In this document: piece by piece, positions 44,501 to 52,875 of the stretch
Layout: each line of letters begins with the position of its first letter
Numbering within the stretch: position 1 is the first letter of the stretch
Origin: Janthinobacterium psychrotolerans
GTDB taxonomy: Bacteria; Pseudomonadota; Gammaproteobacteria; Burkholderiales; Burkholderiaceae_D
Length of the DNA: 64,000 nucleotides
Assembly: GCF_001677885.1 (NCBI RefSeq)
Contig: NZ_LOCQ01000062.1
Span: 310,001-374,000, forward strand
Direction: 5' to 3'
Notes under the pieces: generated by a model
The model's input: only the letters and a program-made list of their open reading frames with translations
What the model was told of the DNA's origin: nothing
The model's database searches: none
Program-made: the position numbers and the translations under genes

Positions 44501-45364
44501 AGCGACACGCAAAAGCAGGCGATCCGGCCGATCCTGGTGCGCCCGTTGATGCAGACCTTTGCCGTGATCGTGGCGCCGGCCGAACGGGAAGTGAACAAGA
44601 CCTGGTCGGCGCAGGTGTACGAACCGTTCCAGCGCTCGCTGGCGAACAAATACCCGTTTGCGCCGACCGCCCGCATCGAGGCCAGCCATCTGGAAATCGG
44701 CCAGTTTTTCGGCCCCGAAGGCCTGGTGGCCAAGTTTGTCACGACCGCCATGGGGCCGCTGGTGGTGCGGCGCGGCGACGTGCTGGCGCCGCGCACCTGG
44801 GCCGGCATGGGCATCAGCCTGTCGCCGCAGATGGTGGCGCGTTTTCCCGGCTGGATCGCGCCGCTGGGCGCCGGCGGCGCGGCGGCCACGTCGAGCGCGG
44901 CGCAGACCATCTTCCAGGTCCTGCCCTCGCCGGCGCCCGGCACCCTGGAATACACGCTGGAGATCGACGGCCAGCAGCTACGCTACCGCAATACGCCGGC
45001 CCAGTGGACCAATATGGTCCATCCTGGCCAAGGCACGCCGGGCGCGCGGATCACGGCCCTTACCTTTGACGGGCGCACGGTGGAACTGTTCAACGAGCCG
45101 GGCCAGTACGGTCTGAAACGCCTGATCGACTCTGCCGCCAAGAAGCGCAAGGATGGCGGCGTGTTCGAGTTGCGCTGGGCGCGCGGCGAGGTGGCCGTGG
45201 CGGTCGACCTGAAAATCACCAGCAGCCCCGAAACCTCGGGCGCCGCGGCGGGAGCCACGGCGGCGGTGCAGGAGCAGGGCTTTCGCGGCATGCAGCTGCC
45301 CGAGACGATCGTCGGTGCAGGGACCGCCGCACCGCCGGTGGCCGTGGCGGGAGCGGCGCCATGA
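41597..45364 (+). CDS. tssM: type VI secretion membrane complex protein TssM (IcmF)
   Basis: TssM spans the inner membrane and periplasm and, with TssL and TssJ, forms the channel that holds the contractile apparatus. The 1255 aa product has two N-terminal helices (residues about 15-60), a cytosolic NTPase-like domain with Walker A GNPAAGKSS near residue 133 and a D-T-A-G-R-Y motif near residue 180, a third helix near residue 450 (AVFFSATVLLGACLGGWSW) and a large periplasmic IcmF/DUF1215 region. The ATG at 41597 starts MLRRIWNFLTD; the frame is open upstream, without family similarity. Its TGA overlaps tagF by ATGA. Confidence 0.96.
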   Translation: MLRRIWNFLTDSHHLTIVGFVALAALLYLGAEVLELALVWALAVLLLAFVLWLTLWLLRRRRARRDAQALGQAILNQAEIAAANAAQTSAPRDGELDAVRTGLLAAIETIKTSRLGRKSGAAALYELPWYMIIGNPAAGKSSAILHSGLQFPFADGKVVQGVGGTRNCDWFFTTDGIVLDTAGRYSVLDEHRGEWFGFLDLLKKYRRKAPINGIIIAVSIAELGGDPDAGMQLARSLRKRVQDVIERLEVFAPLYIVFTKADLIAGFAEFFMDAERSERERAWGATMPYQRKLPTAQLLAFFDQSFDELQAGLTELSLANMAHRQRKTMPPGVFTFPLEFAAIKPSLRAFIATLFEENPFQFQPVFRGFYLTSALQEGVPVSASSQQVARRFDLTYTPAPAAAGMRQHGYFLLDLFRKVIFADKYLVSNYASRHRLRFKYAVFFSATVLLGACLGGWSWSYLGNRQLVANVEADMNKVLRLQDQRLDLQSRLEALEILQDRIEQFEAYRTQRPWSLRMGLYQGGLLERKLREEYFAGARHVMLEPVTAGLEGLLAEMNANAAQLQPASRTPPAPLAAPGGQPYQAASAINVEDAYNALKTYLMLADKSHAESSHLNDQMARYWRGWLEHNRGAMPREQMIRSAERLLTFYLAQADDPSWPRIEQKLALVDQSRENLRRVVRGMPARERVYADVKARAATRFPGVTVARIAGEQDQGLLLGSHAVSGAYTRQAWEQFVAGAFREAANRELQSADWVLKSGSTDDLTLEGSPEQIEKNLVELYKADYAREWQKFVQGVAVADLKGFDGAVQAMNRLGDPQSSPLARLLTTIYEQTSWDNPALRNAQLRQAERGIVAWLKDTFLRRAPSQIPSNPGLNAQIDPARLDKPMGQIGREFAGVGKLVAAREKDASLMRNYLEALSKLRSRLNQLKNQGDAGPGARQFMQQTLEGSGSELADTLKLVDEQMLTGMSDTQKQAIRPILVRPLMQTFAVIVAPAEREVNKTWSAQVYEPFQRSLANKYPFAPTARIEASHLEIGQFFGPEGLVAKFVTTAMGPLVVRRGDVLAPRTWAGMGISLSPQMVARFPGWIAPLGAGGAAATSSAAQTIFQVLPSPAPGTLEYTLEIDGQQLRYRNTPAQWTNMVHPGQGTPGARITALTFDGRTVELFNEPGQYGLKRLIDSAAKKRKDGGVFELRWARGEVAVAVDLKITSSPETSGAAAGATAAVQEQGFRGMQLPETIVGAGTAAPPVAVAGAAP

Positions 45365-46350
45365 CGGCCACGCCGCAGGCCGTGCGCCTGGGCTACTTTG
45401 GCAAGCTGCCGGCGCGCGGCGACTTCGTCAAGGCCAGCGACAACCACGCCTTGGTGCAGTTGCTCGACGACTGGCTGGCGCAGGTGATGAGCGCGCTGAC
45501 GATGGCGCCGCGCTGGAAGCTCAATTACGATGCGCTCGCGCCGCTGCGCTTTGCCTTTGTCGGCACGCGCAGCCGGCGCGCCATCGCCGGGCGCCTGGAG
45601 GCCAGCTGCGACGTATCGCAGCGCCGCTTTCCCTTCATGGCCATGAGCGCGATCGAGGTGCCGGACGCCGGCGCCTTTGTCGGCTGCAGCCCTTTGGTGC
45701 TGTCTGCCTTGTGGCAGCGCCTCGACGCGCTGTGCGCGGGCCTGCTGTCGCCGGCCGATCCGGCGCCGGCGCTGCTGGCGCTGGCCGGCGAGGTGGTGCG
45801 CGTCGACCCGGGCGATCCTGGCCACGCGGCGCGGTTTTCCGCCTTCCTGCAGGCGCGCACGCTGCGGTCGCTGCAGGCGCTGCTCGCGTCGCCGACCTTT
45901 CCCGTCACCGTGCGCGAATTGCTGCTGGGACTGGGCATGCTGCTGCAGCCGCTGCGCCACAGCGGCCAGGGCCAGAGCCTGCGGCTGGAAAAAAACCTGG
46001 TGCTGCCGCTGCCGCTCGATGCCGGCCAGCGCGAGCTGGTGGCCTGTTTCTGGCTGCAGCTGATCCTGCCTTTCCTGCAGCCGCTGGACGTCGAACTGGC
46101 GCTGTTCTTTGCCTGTCTGGGCGAGGCGCCGGTGCTGCTGGTCGGCTTTTGCGGCGCCGATCCGCATGCGCTGCGCGCGCTGATCGACCCGCAGGCGGCG
46201 TGCGAACGGCTGATCGTGCTCGACCAGCTGGACTGGGTCGACGATGGCCTGGCGCAGCAGCCGGCGCTGCGCCATTTGTCCGCCTGCCTGCAGCAGGACC
46301 AGCTGTCGCTGCGCACGGCCTGCGCGATGTTTAACGATACCTTTGCTTGA
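45361..46350 (+). CDS. tagF: type VI secretion system-associated protein TagF
   Basis: A 329 aa protein that opens RLGYFGKLPARGDFVKASDN, the signature of TagF (DUF2094), then FAFVGTRSRRAIAGRLEASCDVSQRRFPF. TagF is a cytosolic regulator that represses type VI assembly post-translationally in Pseudomonas and binds Fha where present. No ppkA, pppA or fha gene is seen in the locus. The start codon overlaps the tssM stop. The protein is longer than the shortest TagF forms, with a C-terminal extension rich in Leu and Ala. Confidence 0.93.
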   Translation: MTATPQAVRLGYFGKLPARGDFVKASDNHALVQLLDDWLAQVMSALTMAPRWKLNYDALAPLRFAFVGTRSRRAIAGRLEASCDVSQRRFPFMAMSAIEVPDAGAFVGCSPLVLSALWQRLDALCAGLLSPADPAPALLALAGEVVRVDPGDPGHAARFSAFLQARTLRSLQALLASPTFPVTVRELLLGLGMLLQPLRHSGQGQSLRLEKNLVLPLPLDAGQRELVACFWLQLILPFLQPLDVELALFFACLGEAPVLLVGFCGADPHALRALIDPQAACERLIVLDQLDWVDDGLAQQPALRHLSACLQQDQLSLRTACAMFNDTFA

Positions 46351-46359
46351 AGGATGGTG

Positions 46360-47139
46360 ATGAAACCATTGACCTTGTTCCTGCTGCTGGCGGCACTGTT
46401 CAACGTTCAGGCGCAAACCCAGGCGCCGGCGCCAGCGTCGCCGCAACCGGGCCAGATCCTGGTGACCGGCACCGTTGCCGACGAAGCATCGAAGGCGGCC
46501 GTGCTGGCGCGCCTGCGCGAACTGTATGGCTTTGACCGCGTGGTCGACCAGATGGCGGTGGGCGCGGTGGCGGTGCCGGCCAACTGGAACGCCCATGTGC
46601 AAAAACTGCTGGCGCCCAATCTGAAACTGATCACGCGCGGCCAGCTGACCATTGATGGCAGCAGCGTCAATCTGCGCGGCGAAGTGGCCAACGAAGCGCA
46701 GCGCCAGCAGATCGCCAGCGAGATCGCCACCAGTCTCAATCCCACCTACACCGTCCACAACGGCTTGCGCGTGGCCGCCGCCGAGCAGAACGTGCTGGAC
46801 GCGGCGCTCGACAAGCGCACCATCGAATTTGACAGCGGCCAGGCCAGCATTACAGCGCACGGCCTGGCCATCCTCGACGAGATGGCGGCCGCCATGCACC
46901 AGCTCAAGGGCCGCAAGGTGGAGGTGATCGGGCATACGGACAATACCGGCCTGCGCGCCAGCAATGTGTCGCTGAGCCAGGCGCGCGCCGACGCCGTGCG
47001 CAATTACCTGGCCGGCAAGGGCATCGCGCCCGACACCGTGCTGACCTCGGGCCAGGGCCCGGACCGCCCGGTGGCCAGCAATGCGACGGTCGATGGCCGG
47101 GCCAGGAACCGGCGCATCGAGTTTCGCATCGCGCAGTAA
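46360..47139 (+). CDS. OmpA-domain envelope protein of the type VI locus (TagL-like role)
   Basis: A 259 aa exported protein with a signal peptide (LTLFLLLAALFNVQAQ), a BON-like repeat region (VTGTVADEASKAAVLARLRELYG, and RGQLTIDGSSVNLRGEVANEAQR) and a C-terminal OmpA peptidoglycan-binding domain (residues about 155-259, with EVIGHTDNTGLRASNVSLSQARADAVRNYL). In type VI loci such a domain anchors the apparatus to peptidoglycan; here TssL lacks it. ATG at 46360 has GAAGG at proper distance; 46354 is an alternative. Its stop abuts that of tssL on the other strand with no gap. Confidence 0.87.
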   Translation: MKPLTLFLLLAALFNVQAQTQAPAPASPQPGQILVTGTVADEASKAAVLARLRELYGFDRVVDQMAVGAVAVPANWNAHVQKLLAPNLKLITRGQLTIDGSSVNLRGEVANEAQRQQIASEIATSLNPTYTVHNGLRVAAAEQNVLDAALDKRTIEFDSGQASITAHGLAILDEMAAAMHQLKGRKVEVIGHTDNTGLRASNVSLSQARADAVRNYLAGKGIAPDTVLTSGQGPDRPVASNATVDGRARNRRIEFRIAQ

Positions 47140-47919
47140 CTACGGTAGCGTGATGGTCAGGTGCGCGGGGCGTGGCGCCAGCTTGACCAGGTCGGCGTAG
47201 GCGGCCAGCGTGGCGTGCGTATTGCGCGTCAGGTGGGCGCGCAAGCCCAGGTAGGCGCACAGCGCCAGCAGCGCGAAAATGCTGCTCAAGGCCCACAGCG
47301 GCACGTCGCTGCGGCGCTTGTTGACCACCTGGTCGGGGCGCTCGGCGCGCGGCGCGAAGCCACGGCTCTTGCCCTTGATATGGGCGATCTCTTCGCCGAG
47401 GCGGGCCGTCAGGTAGCTGAGCTTTTCGCCGCCGTCGATCGCATATTTGCCCTGGAAACCCATCAGCAAACACATATGAAACACCTGCAGCGCCTGCACC
47501 CGCATGGCGCCCTTGCCGCGCAGCGCGTCGAGGCGGTCAAAAAAGTGCTCGCCGGCCAGCTGGTCGCCAAAGATCAGCAGCTGCAGCGGCCGGCGTTCCC
47601 AGGGCTTGCGGATCTCGAACGGCGAAGCGAGGATGATCTCGTCGACGGCGGCGCAGAACGCGTACTTGGCCGCGTCGATATCGCCGTCATCGGCGCGCAT
47701 CTTTTTCGCTTCGCGCGTGTAATCGGCCAAAAAGGTGTTGATGCGCTCCATGAAGCCGTCCTCGTCGCCGGGGCAGCCGCCGTTTTTGATCAAAAACAGC
47801 ATGTAGAAGCCTTCATGCATCAGGTCGAGCAGGGCGCTGCCGGCGTTGGCGGCGGAGTCGGAGCCGGAGCCGCGTCCCAGCAACGAGGGCGCCGAGCGGC
47901 GTTCGATGAGCTGGCTCAT
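47140..47919 (-). CDS. tssL: type VI secretion membrane complex protein TssL (DotU/IcmH), short form
   Basis: TssL is an inner-membrane component with a cytosolic helical domain and a C-terminal membrane anchor that binds TssM and TssK. The 259 aa product shows LLDLMHEGFYMLFLIKNGG, AKYAFCAAVDEIILASPFEIRKPWERRPLQ and HMCLLMGFQGKYAIDGGEKLSYL, all DotU-typical, with one transmembrane helix near residue 215-235. It lacks the C-terminal OmpA extension of long TssL forms. The ATG at 47919 overlaps the tssK TGA by ATGA. Confidence 0.96.
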   Translation of the reverse strand: MSQLIERRSAPSLLGRGSGSDSAANAGSALLDLMHEGFYMLFLIKNGGCPGDEDGFMERINTFLADYTREAKKMRADDGDIDAAKYAFCAAVDEIILASPFEIRKPWERRPLQLLIFGDQLAGEHFFDRLDALRGKGAMRVQALQVFHMCLLMGFQGKYAIDGGEKLSYLTARLGEEIAHIKGKSRGFAPRAERPDQVVNKRRSDVPLWALSSIFALLALCAYLGLRAHLTRNTHATLAAYADLVKLAPRPAHLTITLP

Positions 47920-49280
47920 GCCGTCACCGCGATCAGTTCGAGCTGCAGTTCGCGTATGCCGGCCGGCACATAGACGCAAATCGATTGCGCCTTGAGCATG
48001 TGTTGGTACAGCGCGCCACGGTTATCGAGCGCAAAGTAGTACGTGTCGGGCCGCACGGGGATCGCCGCCGGCACTTGCGGCGCATGCGACAGTTTCACGC
48101 CCGGCATGGCCGACAGCACGCATTTTTCCACATCGTCGGGCGCGCCCACTTTCACGCGCAGCGGCACGATGTCGACCAGCTCGATGGCCGGCATGGCGGC
48201 GCGGATCGCCAGGTACAAGGTGGTGTGCTGGTCGACCTTGCCCGAATCGAGCTTGCCCAGATAGTAGGACGGCTTGTCTTCCGCCAGGGCGATGGAGAAA
48301 TACTTCGACGAGATGACGGTGTCGAGCAGTTCGCGGATGATGGCGTCGATGGCGGCAAAGCAGGCGGCCGGCCGCGCATGGTCGTAGGCGGGCAGGCTGG
48401 CCAGGGTGTGCTGGCGCGCGTAGCTGAGCAGGCCGCCGGCCAGCGACAGCAGCGCTTCGTACAAGCGTTCCGGGTGCAGCGCCGGGTGGCGCACATAGTG
48501 CATCAGGGCGGCGGCGGCCGTGCTGGCCGTATGCAGCAGCCAGAACGAGGACACGTCGCCCGAGCGGAACTCGATCACGTTGCGGCTCGGTTCGCGGTGG
48601 TGGCCATGCAGCGCCGCCACCTTGGCCTGCAAGGCGTCGAGCAGGTGTTCGAGCAGCTCCTGCAGGCGCGGCGCGCCGGCGATCGACAGGCTGGGCGCCA
48701 TGAACGAGGGCAGCGGCTCGAAGCCGCCCGTCACGGTGCGGCGCAGCGCGATCAGCGGCAGGCAGTCATACGAGCCGCGCGCTTCGCTGTCGGGGATCAG
48801 GCGCACGCTCGTTTTCAGGTAGGCTACGTCGGCCACGCTGGCGCCTGTGTACAGGTCGGGCGTGGCGCGCATCGCGTGCGCAAAGCGCGTGGCGGGCGGC
48901 GTGCCGGCGCTGGCCTGCGCCGTATAGTTCAGGCCATCGAGGTCCAGCACCGGCAGCGCGGCGTAATACGTCACTTCCTGCAGCGCGGCCGGCAAGGCGG
49001 CCAGGTCGATCGGCGGCGGCAGGCTGTCGGCGCTGCTGCCGTCGCCGCTTGCATCGAACACTAAGCCGTCGCGGAAAATCGCCGACAGCGCCTGCAGGCG
49101 CAGGGTGCCGGTTTTCAGCGCATCGAGATCCCATGCCATGTACGCCACGCCCCAGGCATACGGGTGCAGTGCGCTGGCGGTCTGGTGCAGCCGGCTTTCA
49201 TGATATTGATCCTGGCGCTGGAAGTGCTGCGGCCGCAAGAACAGGCCCTCTCCCCACAGGACTTTCGCTGCCATGGCCAT
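47916..49280 (-). CDS. tssK: type VI secretion baseplate protein TssK
   Basis: TssK is a trimeric adaptor that links the baseplate to the TssL/TssM membrane complex. The 454 aa product starts AAKVLWGEGLFLRPQHFQRQDQYHE, the conserved TssK N-terminus, and ends with a domain that includes ALYQHMLKAQSICVYVPAGI. I chose the ATG at 49280 because AGGAG lies just upstream; an upstream ATG at 49328 is in frame. It lies between tssJ and tssL, with overlap to tssL. Confidence 0.95.
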   Translation of the reverse strand: MAMAAKVLWGEGLFLRPQHFQRQDQYHESRLHQTASALHPYAWGVAYMAWDLDALKTGTLRLQALSAIFRDGLVFDASGDGSSADSLPPPIDLAALPAALQEVTYYAALPVLDLDGLNYTAQASAGTPPATRFAHAMRATPDLYTGASVADVAYLKTSVRLIPDSEARGSYDCLPLIALRRTVTGGFEPLPSFMAPSLSIAGAPRLQELLEHLLDALQAKVAALHGHHREPSRNVIEFRSGDVSSFWLLHTASTAAAALMHYVRHPALHPERLYEALLSLAGGLLSYARQHTLASLPAYDHARPAACFAAIDAIIRELLDTVISSKYFSIALAEDKPSYYLGKLDSGKVDQHTTLYLAIRAAMPAIELVDIVPLRVKVGAPDDVEKCVLSAMPGVKLSHAPQVPAAIPVRPDTYYFALDNRGALYQHMLKAQSICVYVPAGIRELQLELIAVTA

Positions 49281-49334
49281 GCCGTTCTCCTTGTGTCGGT
49301 GGTGTGGTTTTGATGCGCTTGTTGTCATTGCCTG

Positions 49335-49913
49335 TCATTGCTGGCAGCGCGCGCCGGCGATGCCGGCCTGCGCGCCGACGCTCAATGCGCAGGCATGCAG
49401 GCCGACGGTGATGCCTTCGCGCTCGGCCTCAACGGCCGCAAAGGTGGCGCGCCAGCGCTGCGCGGCGGGTGCGCGAAACAGCGCCACCACGCCGATAAAG
49501 GCCGCGTCGCGGCCGACCTTTTCCTCGATCTCGTAGCGCTGGCCCGGCACCAGCAGCACTTCCTGCACTTCCAGCAGGTCGGCGCCCAGCAGCGCTTTTT
49601 CCCGGGCCGCATCGAGAAAACTGTCGTATGGCGCCTGCTCGAAGGCGGCGCTCTGGCGCAGCTTGTAGATGCGCGCCACCAGCGCCAGTGGCCGGCCCTC
49701 GGCATCGGTATTGAGGCGCTGGCCCGCGTGCAGGCGGATGCGGACATTGCGCGGCGGCTTCTGCGCTTCCGGCACCTCGGGTGCCGGCTTGGCAAGGCCG
49801 GCCATCTGCAGCGCCGCATTGGCCAGGCCGCCGATGGCACCACCGGCGCAGCCGGCCAGCGACAGCAGCAACAGCGTGCAGGCGGCGCGGCGCAGCGGCA
49901 GGGAAGGGCACAT
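49335..49913 (-). CDS. tssJ: type VI secretion outer-membrane lipoprotein TssJ
   Basis: TssJ is the outer-membrane lipoprotein that binds periplasmic TssM. The 192 aa product has a lipoprotein signal peptide with lipobox L-A-G-C at residues about 19-22, then RNVRIRLHAGQRLNTDAEGRPLALVARIYKLR, the typical TssJ (DUF3244-like) beta-sandwich start, and GAAFIG-like VGRDAAFIGVVALFR further on. It is first in the minus-strand tssJ-tssK-tssL unit and is divergent from the TPR lipoprotein gene with a 274 nt shared upstream region. Confidence 0.93.
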   Translation of the reverse strand: MCPSLPLRRAACTLLLLSLAGCAGGAIGGLANAALQMAGLAKPAPEVPEAQKPPRNVRIRLHAGQRLNTDAEGRPLALVARIYKLRQSAAFEQAPYDSFLDAAREKALLGADLLEVQEVLLVPGQRYEIEEKVGRDAAFIGVVALFRAPAAQRWRATFAAVEAEREGITVGLHACALSVGAQAGIAGARCQQ

Positions 49914-50187
49914 GGCTGGCCTCTCAAAAAGTAAACGTACGGAAATAGAGTGCTGCCGCTATTTAAACGCATGGTGCAACTGGCCGTTTGCGCTGGCACA
50001 AACCCCATACCTGAGCGTTCAATTGCCTGCGCCAGATCAGGGTTTGGTGACGCTGATCGCACGGCTGAGCGGAACTTATTCTTTGCTGATCAAGCTCAAG
50101 CTGGCAAAAAATAGCGCGATCAATATGGCCTCCATTGGCGTCGCCCATCTTTCCTAGCGGCAGCGTCATTTACGTGAAGGAAACAAG
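49914..50187. promoter_or_regulatory. divergent regulatory region of the type VI locus
   Basis: The 274 nt gap between tssJ (minus) and the TPR lipoprotein gene (plus) must contain the promoters of two of the three type VI transcription units. An AT-rich patch CTATTTAAACGC at about 49957-49968 is the only clear compositional feature. I could not find a convincing sigma-70 or sigma-54 pair on either strand. Confidence 0.4.
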
Positions 50188-50778
50188 ATGACGTCACGCA
50201 CGTATCTGCCCCGCCCGGCCTGCCTGGCCGGCGCCCTCCTGCTGGCCGCCTGCACCACCGCGCCGCCTCCCGCACCGACGCCGGCGCCTAAGCCGACCCT
50301 GACCCAGGTGCTGTCCGACGCCGATGCGGCCGCGCGCGCCGGCCAGTACGACCAGGCCTATGCCTTGCTGGAAAAAGGCGGCAGCGCCTACCCGGCCGAC
50401 AAGGCGCCATGGCTGCAGATGGCGCAGATGAAATTCGATCGCGGCCAATATGGCGACGCCATCGGCCATGCGCTCGAAGCGCTCGAACGCGACCCCGATG
50501 ACAAGGTCGCCAACAGCATCGTCGCCGTCAGCGGCCTGCGCCTGTCGGGCAAGGCGCTGGCCGATTTGTCGCGGCAAAACAATCTGAATGGCTCGCTGCG
50601 CTCGGAAGCGCAGGAACTGGCCAAGCTGCTGCGCGCCAGCATCGGCGAGGAGGTGCTGGTGCCGCCAGCCAGGCGTCCGGCCGCCGGTGGCAGGCGCGCG
50701 GCGGCATCGTCCGCACCGGCGCCGGCAGCCGCACCGGCTGTAAAAGGCGGTGCTGATCCGTTCAGCGGCTTGAAGTAG
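50188..50778 (+). CDS. TPR-containing lipoprotein of the type VI locus
   Basis: A 196 aa lipoprotein: the signal peptide ends at a lipobox L-A-A-C (residues about 19-22), a Pro/Ala-rich linker follows, then a TPR-like pair (AAARAGQYDQAYALLEKGGSAYP and APWLQMAQMKFDRGQYGDAIGHALEALERDPDD) and an Ala/Pro-rich C-terminal tail. Genes of this type occur upstream of tssB in several betaproteobacterial type VI loci, with no established role. It lies 59 nt before tssB and probably leads the operon. Confidence 0.8.
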   Translation: MTSRTYLPRPACLAGALLLAACTTAPPPAPTPAPKPTLTQVLSDADAAARAGQYDQAYALLEKGGSAYPADKAPWLQMAQMKFDRGQYGDAIGHALEALERDPDDKVANSIVAVSGLRLSGKALADLSRQNNLNGSLRSEAQELAKLLRASIGEEVLVPPARRPAAGGRRAAASSAPAPAAAPAVKGGADPFSGLK

Positions 50779-50837
50779 GCAGCATCCCTATCGGGCGCCA
50801 TGGCGGCGCCCGCCATCGACTTTGCGAAGGAAATCCC

Positions 50838-51347
50838 ATGGCCAAGCCTGACAGTGTCCAGAAGCGCCTGCAGCAGGTGCGCGCGCCGCGCGTGCAGATG
50901 ACGTATGACGTGGAGATCGGCGACACGATAGAAAACAAGGAGCTGCCCTTCGTGGTCGGCGTGCTGGGCGACTTCGGCGGCGACTCCGAAGTCGAGAAGC
51001 GGCGCCTGAAGGACCGCAAGTTCGTCGGCATCGACATGGACAACTTCGACGAGGTGCTGGGCAGCGTCGAGCCGGTGGCGCGCTTCCAGGTGCCCAACCG
51101 CCTGAGCGACGAAGGCGGCACCTTTCAGGTCGACCTGCGCTTTCGCGCCATGAGCGATTTTCGCCCCGAGTCGGTGGTGCGGCAGGTCGAGCCGCTGCGC
51201 CGCCTGCTTGAAGCGCGCACCAAGCTGGCCGACCTGCGCAACAAACTGGCCGGCAACGACAAGCTGGAAGATCTGCTGACGGAAGTGCTGAACAACACCG
51301 ACAGCCTGGCCGCTCTGCAACCGCAACGCGCGATCAAGGAGGATTGA
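50838..51347 (+). CDS. tssB: type VI secretion sheath small subunit TssB (VipA)
   Basis: TssB and TssC form the contractile sheath. The 169 aa product shows the family features: SVQKRLQQVRAPRVQMTYDVEIGDTIENKELPFVVGVLGDFGGD, KFVGIDMDNFDEVL and LLEARTKLADLRNKLAGNDKLEDLLTEVL. The ATG at 50838 follows GAAGGAAA. It lies 1 nt before tssC. Confidence 0.97.
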   Translation: MAKPDSVQKRLQQVRAPRVQMTYDVEIGDTIENKELPFVVGVLGDFGGDSEVEKRRLKDRKFVGIDMDNFDEVLGSVEPVARFQVPNRLSDEGGTFQVDLRFRAMSDFRPESVVRQVEPLRRLLEARTKLADLRNKLAGNDKLEDLLTEVLNNTDSLAALQPQRAIKED

Positions 51348-51348
51348 G

Positions 51349-52839
51349 ATGAATGCACAGGCAGAAATCCAGGCCTCGCCCGCTTTTGCGGCGGCGGCAT
51401 CGACCGACCTGCTCGACCAGATCGTCGAACAGAGCCGGGTCGCCAAGTCCGACGCCGAACATGCGCGCGCGCGCGACCTGATCGCCGAACTGGTGGGCCA
51501 GGTGCTCGATGGCACGGTGCTGATGTCCTCCAGCCTGTCGGCCACCCTGGACGCGCGCGTGGCGCAGATCGATCAGTTGATCTCGGCCCAGCTGAGCGAA
51601 GTGATGCACACGCCGGCCTTCCAGCAGCTCGAGCAGAGCTGGACCGGCCTGCACTACCTGGTCGGCAATTCCGAGACCGGCACGCGGCTGCAGATCCGCA
51701 TGTTCAACGCCACCAAGCGCGAACTGGTCAAGGACTTCCAGTCGGCGCTGGAGTTCGATCAGAGCAGCATGTTCAAGAAGATCTACGAAGAGGAATTCGG
51801 CACCTTCGGCGGCGCGCCGTTCGCCGCGCTGCTGGGCGACTACGCCATTTCGCGCCAGCCCGAAGACATGTATTTCATCGAGCAGATGTCGCATATCGCC
51901 GCCGCCGCGCACGCACCGTTCATCGCCTCGGCCGCGCCGGAACTGTTTGGCCTGGAAACCTATGGCGACCTGGGCAAGCCGCGCGACCTGGCCAAGGTGT
52001 TCGACACCATCGAATACGCCAAATGGAAGGCCTTTCGCGAGTCCGAAGATGCGCGTTACGTGGGCCTGACCCTGCCGCGCTTCCTGGGCCGGCTGCCGTT
52101 CAATCCGGTCGACGGTACCACCGTCGAAGGCTTCAACTTTGTCGAGGAAGTCGACGGCAGCGACCATCAAAAATACCTGTGGTGCAACGCCGCCTATGCG
52201 TTTGGCAGCAAGCTCACGCGCGCCTTTTCCGACTACGGCTGGTGCGCCGCGATCCGTGGCGTGGAAGGCGGCGGCCTGGTCGACGATTTGCCGACCCACA
52301 CCTTCAAGACGGACGAAGGCGATGTGGCGCTGAAATGCCCGGCCGAAGTGGCCATTACCGACCGGCGCGAAAAGGAATTGTCGGACCTTGGTTTCATCTC
52401 GCTGGTGCACTGCAAGAATACGGCCTATGCGGCCTTCTTCGGCGCCCAGTCGACGCAGAAGAGCCGCAAGTACAACAGCGAGGCGGCCAACGCCAACGCG
52501 CTGCTGTCGTCGCAGCTGCAGTACATCTTTGCCGTCTCGCGCATCGCCCACTACATGAAGGCCATGATGCGCGACAAGATCGGCAGCTTTTCGGCCGCCT
52601 CGAATGTCGAGGATTTCCTGAACCGCTGGCTGATGACCTATGTGCTGCTCGACGATAACGCCAGCCAGGAACAGAAGGCTCAGTTTCCGCTGCGCGAAGC
52701 GTCGGTGCAGGTGCACGAAGTGCCGGGACGGCCCGGCGTGTACCGCGCCGTGTCGTTTTTGCGGCCTCATTTCCAGCTCGACGAGCTGTCCGTTTCGCTC
52801 CGACTGGTCGCGGAGTTGCCGAAGTCGACCAATTCCTGA
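51349..52839 (+). CDS. tssC: type VI secretion sheath large subunit TssC (VipB)
   Basis: The 496 aa large sheath subunit. Diagnostic segments are WTGLHYLVGNSETGTRLQIRMFNATKRELVKDF, YEEEFGTFGGAPFAALLGDYAISRQPEDM, and AVSRIAHYMKAMMRDKIGSF. It interlocks with TssB to make the sheath that drives the Hcp tube; TssH disassembles the contracted sheath. It is translationally close to tssB and 36 nt before hcp. Confidence 0.98.
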   Translation: MNAQAEIQASPAFAAAASTDLLDQIVEQSRVAKSDAEHARARDLIAELVGQVLDGTVLMSSSLSATLDARVAQIDQLISAQLSEVMHTPAFQQLEQSWTGLHYLVGNSETGTRLQIRMFNATKRELVKDFQSALEFDQSSMFKKIYEEEFGTFGGAPFAALLGDYAISRQPEDMYFIEQMSHIAAAAHAPFIASAAPELFGLETYGDLGKPRDLAKVFDTIEYAKWKAFRESEDARYVGLTLPRFLGRLPFNPVDGTTVEGFNFVEEVDGSDHQKYLWCNAAYAFGSKLTRAFSDYGWCAAIRGVEGGGLVDDLPTHTFKTDEGDVALKCPAEVAITDRREKELSDLGFISLVHCKNTAYAAFFGAQSTQKSRKYNSEAANANALLSSQLQYIFAVSRIAHYMKAMMRDKIGSFSAASNVEDFLNRWLMTYVLLDDNASQEQKAQFPLREASVQVHEVPGRPGVYRAVSFLRPHFQLDELSVSLRLVAELPKSTNS

Positions 52840-52875
52840 TTCATCCGATTTTTTGTTCAACCAGAGGAGCACACC

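Noticed and set aside
44983-46935. 650-codon minus-strand frame across tssM, tagF and the OmpA gene
   Set aside because: It crosses three well-supported plus-strand genes and has no motifs.
49914-50187. Sigma-54 promoter for the type VI units
   Set aside because: TGGCAC-like sequences occur but no GC at the -12 position with correct spacing was found.
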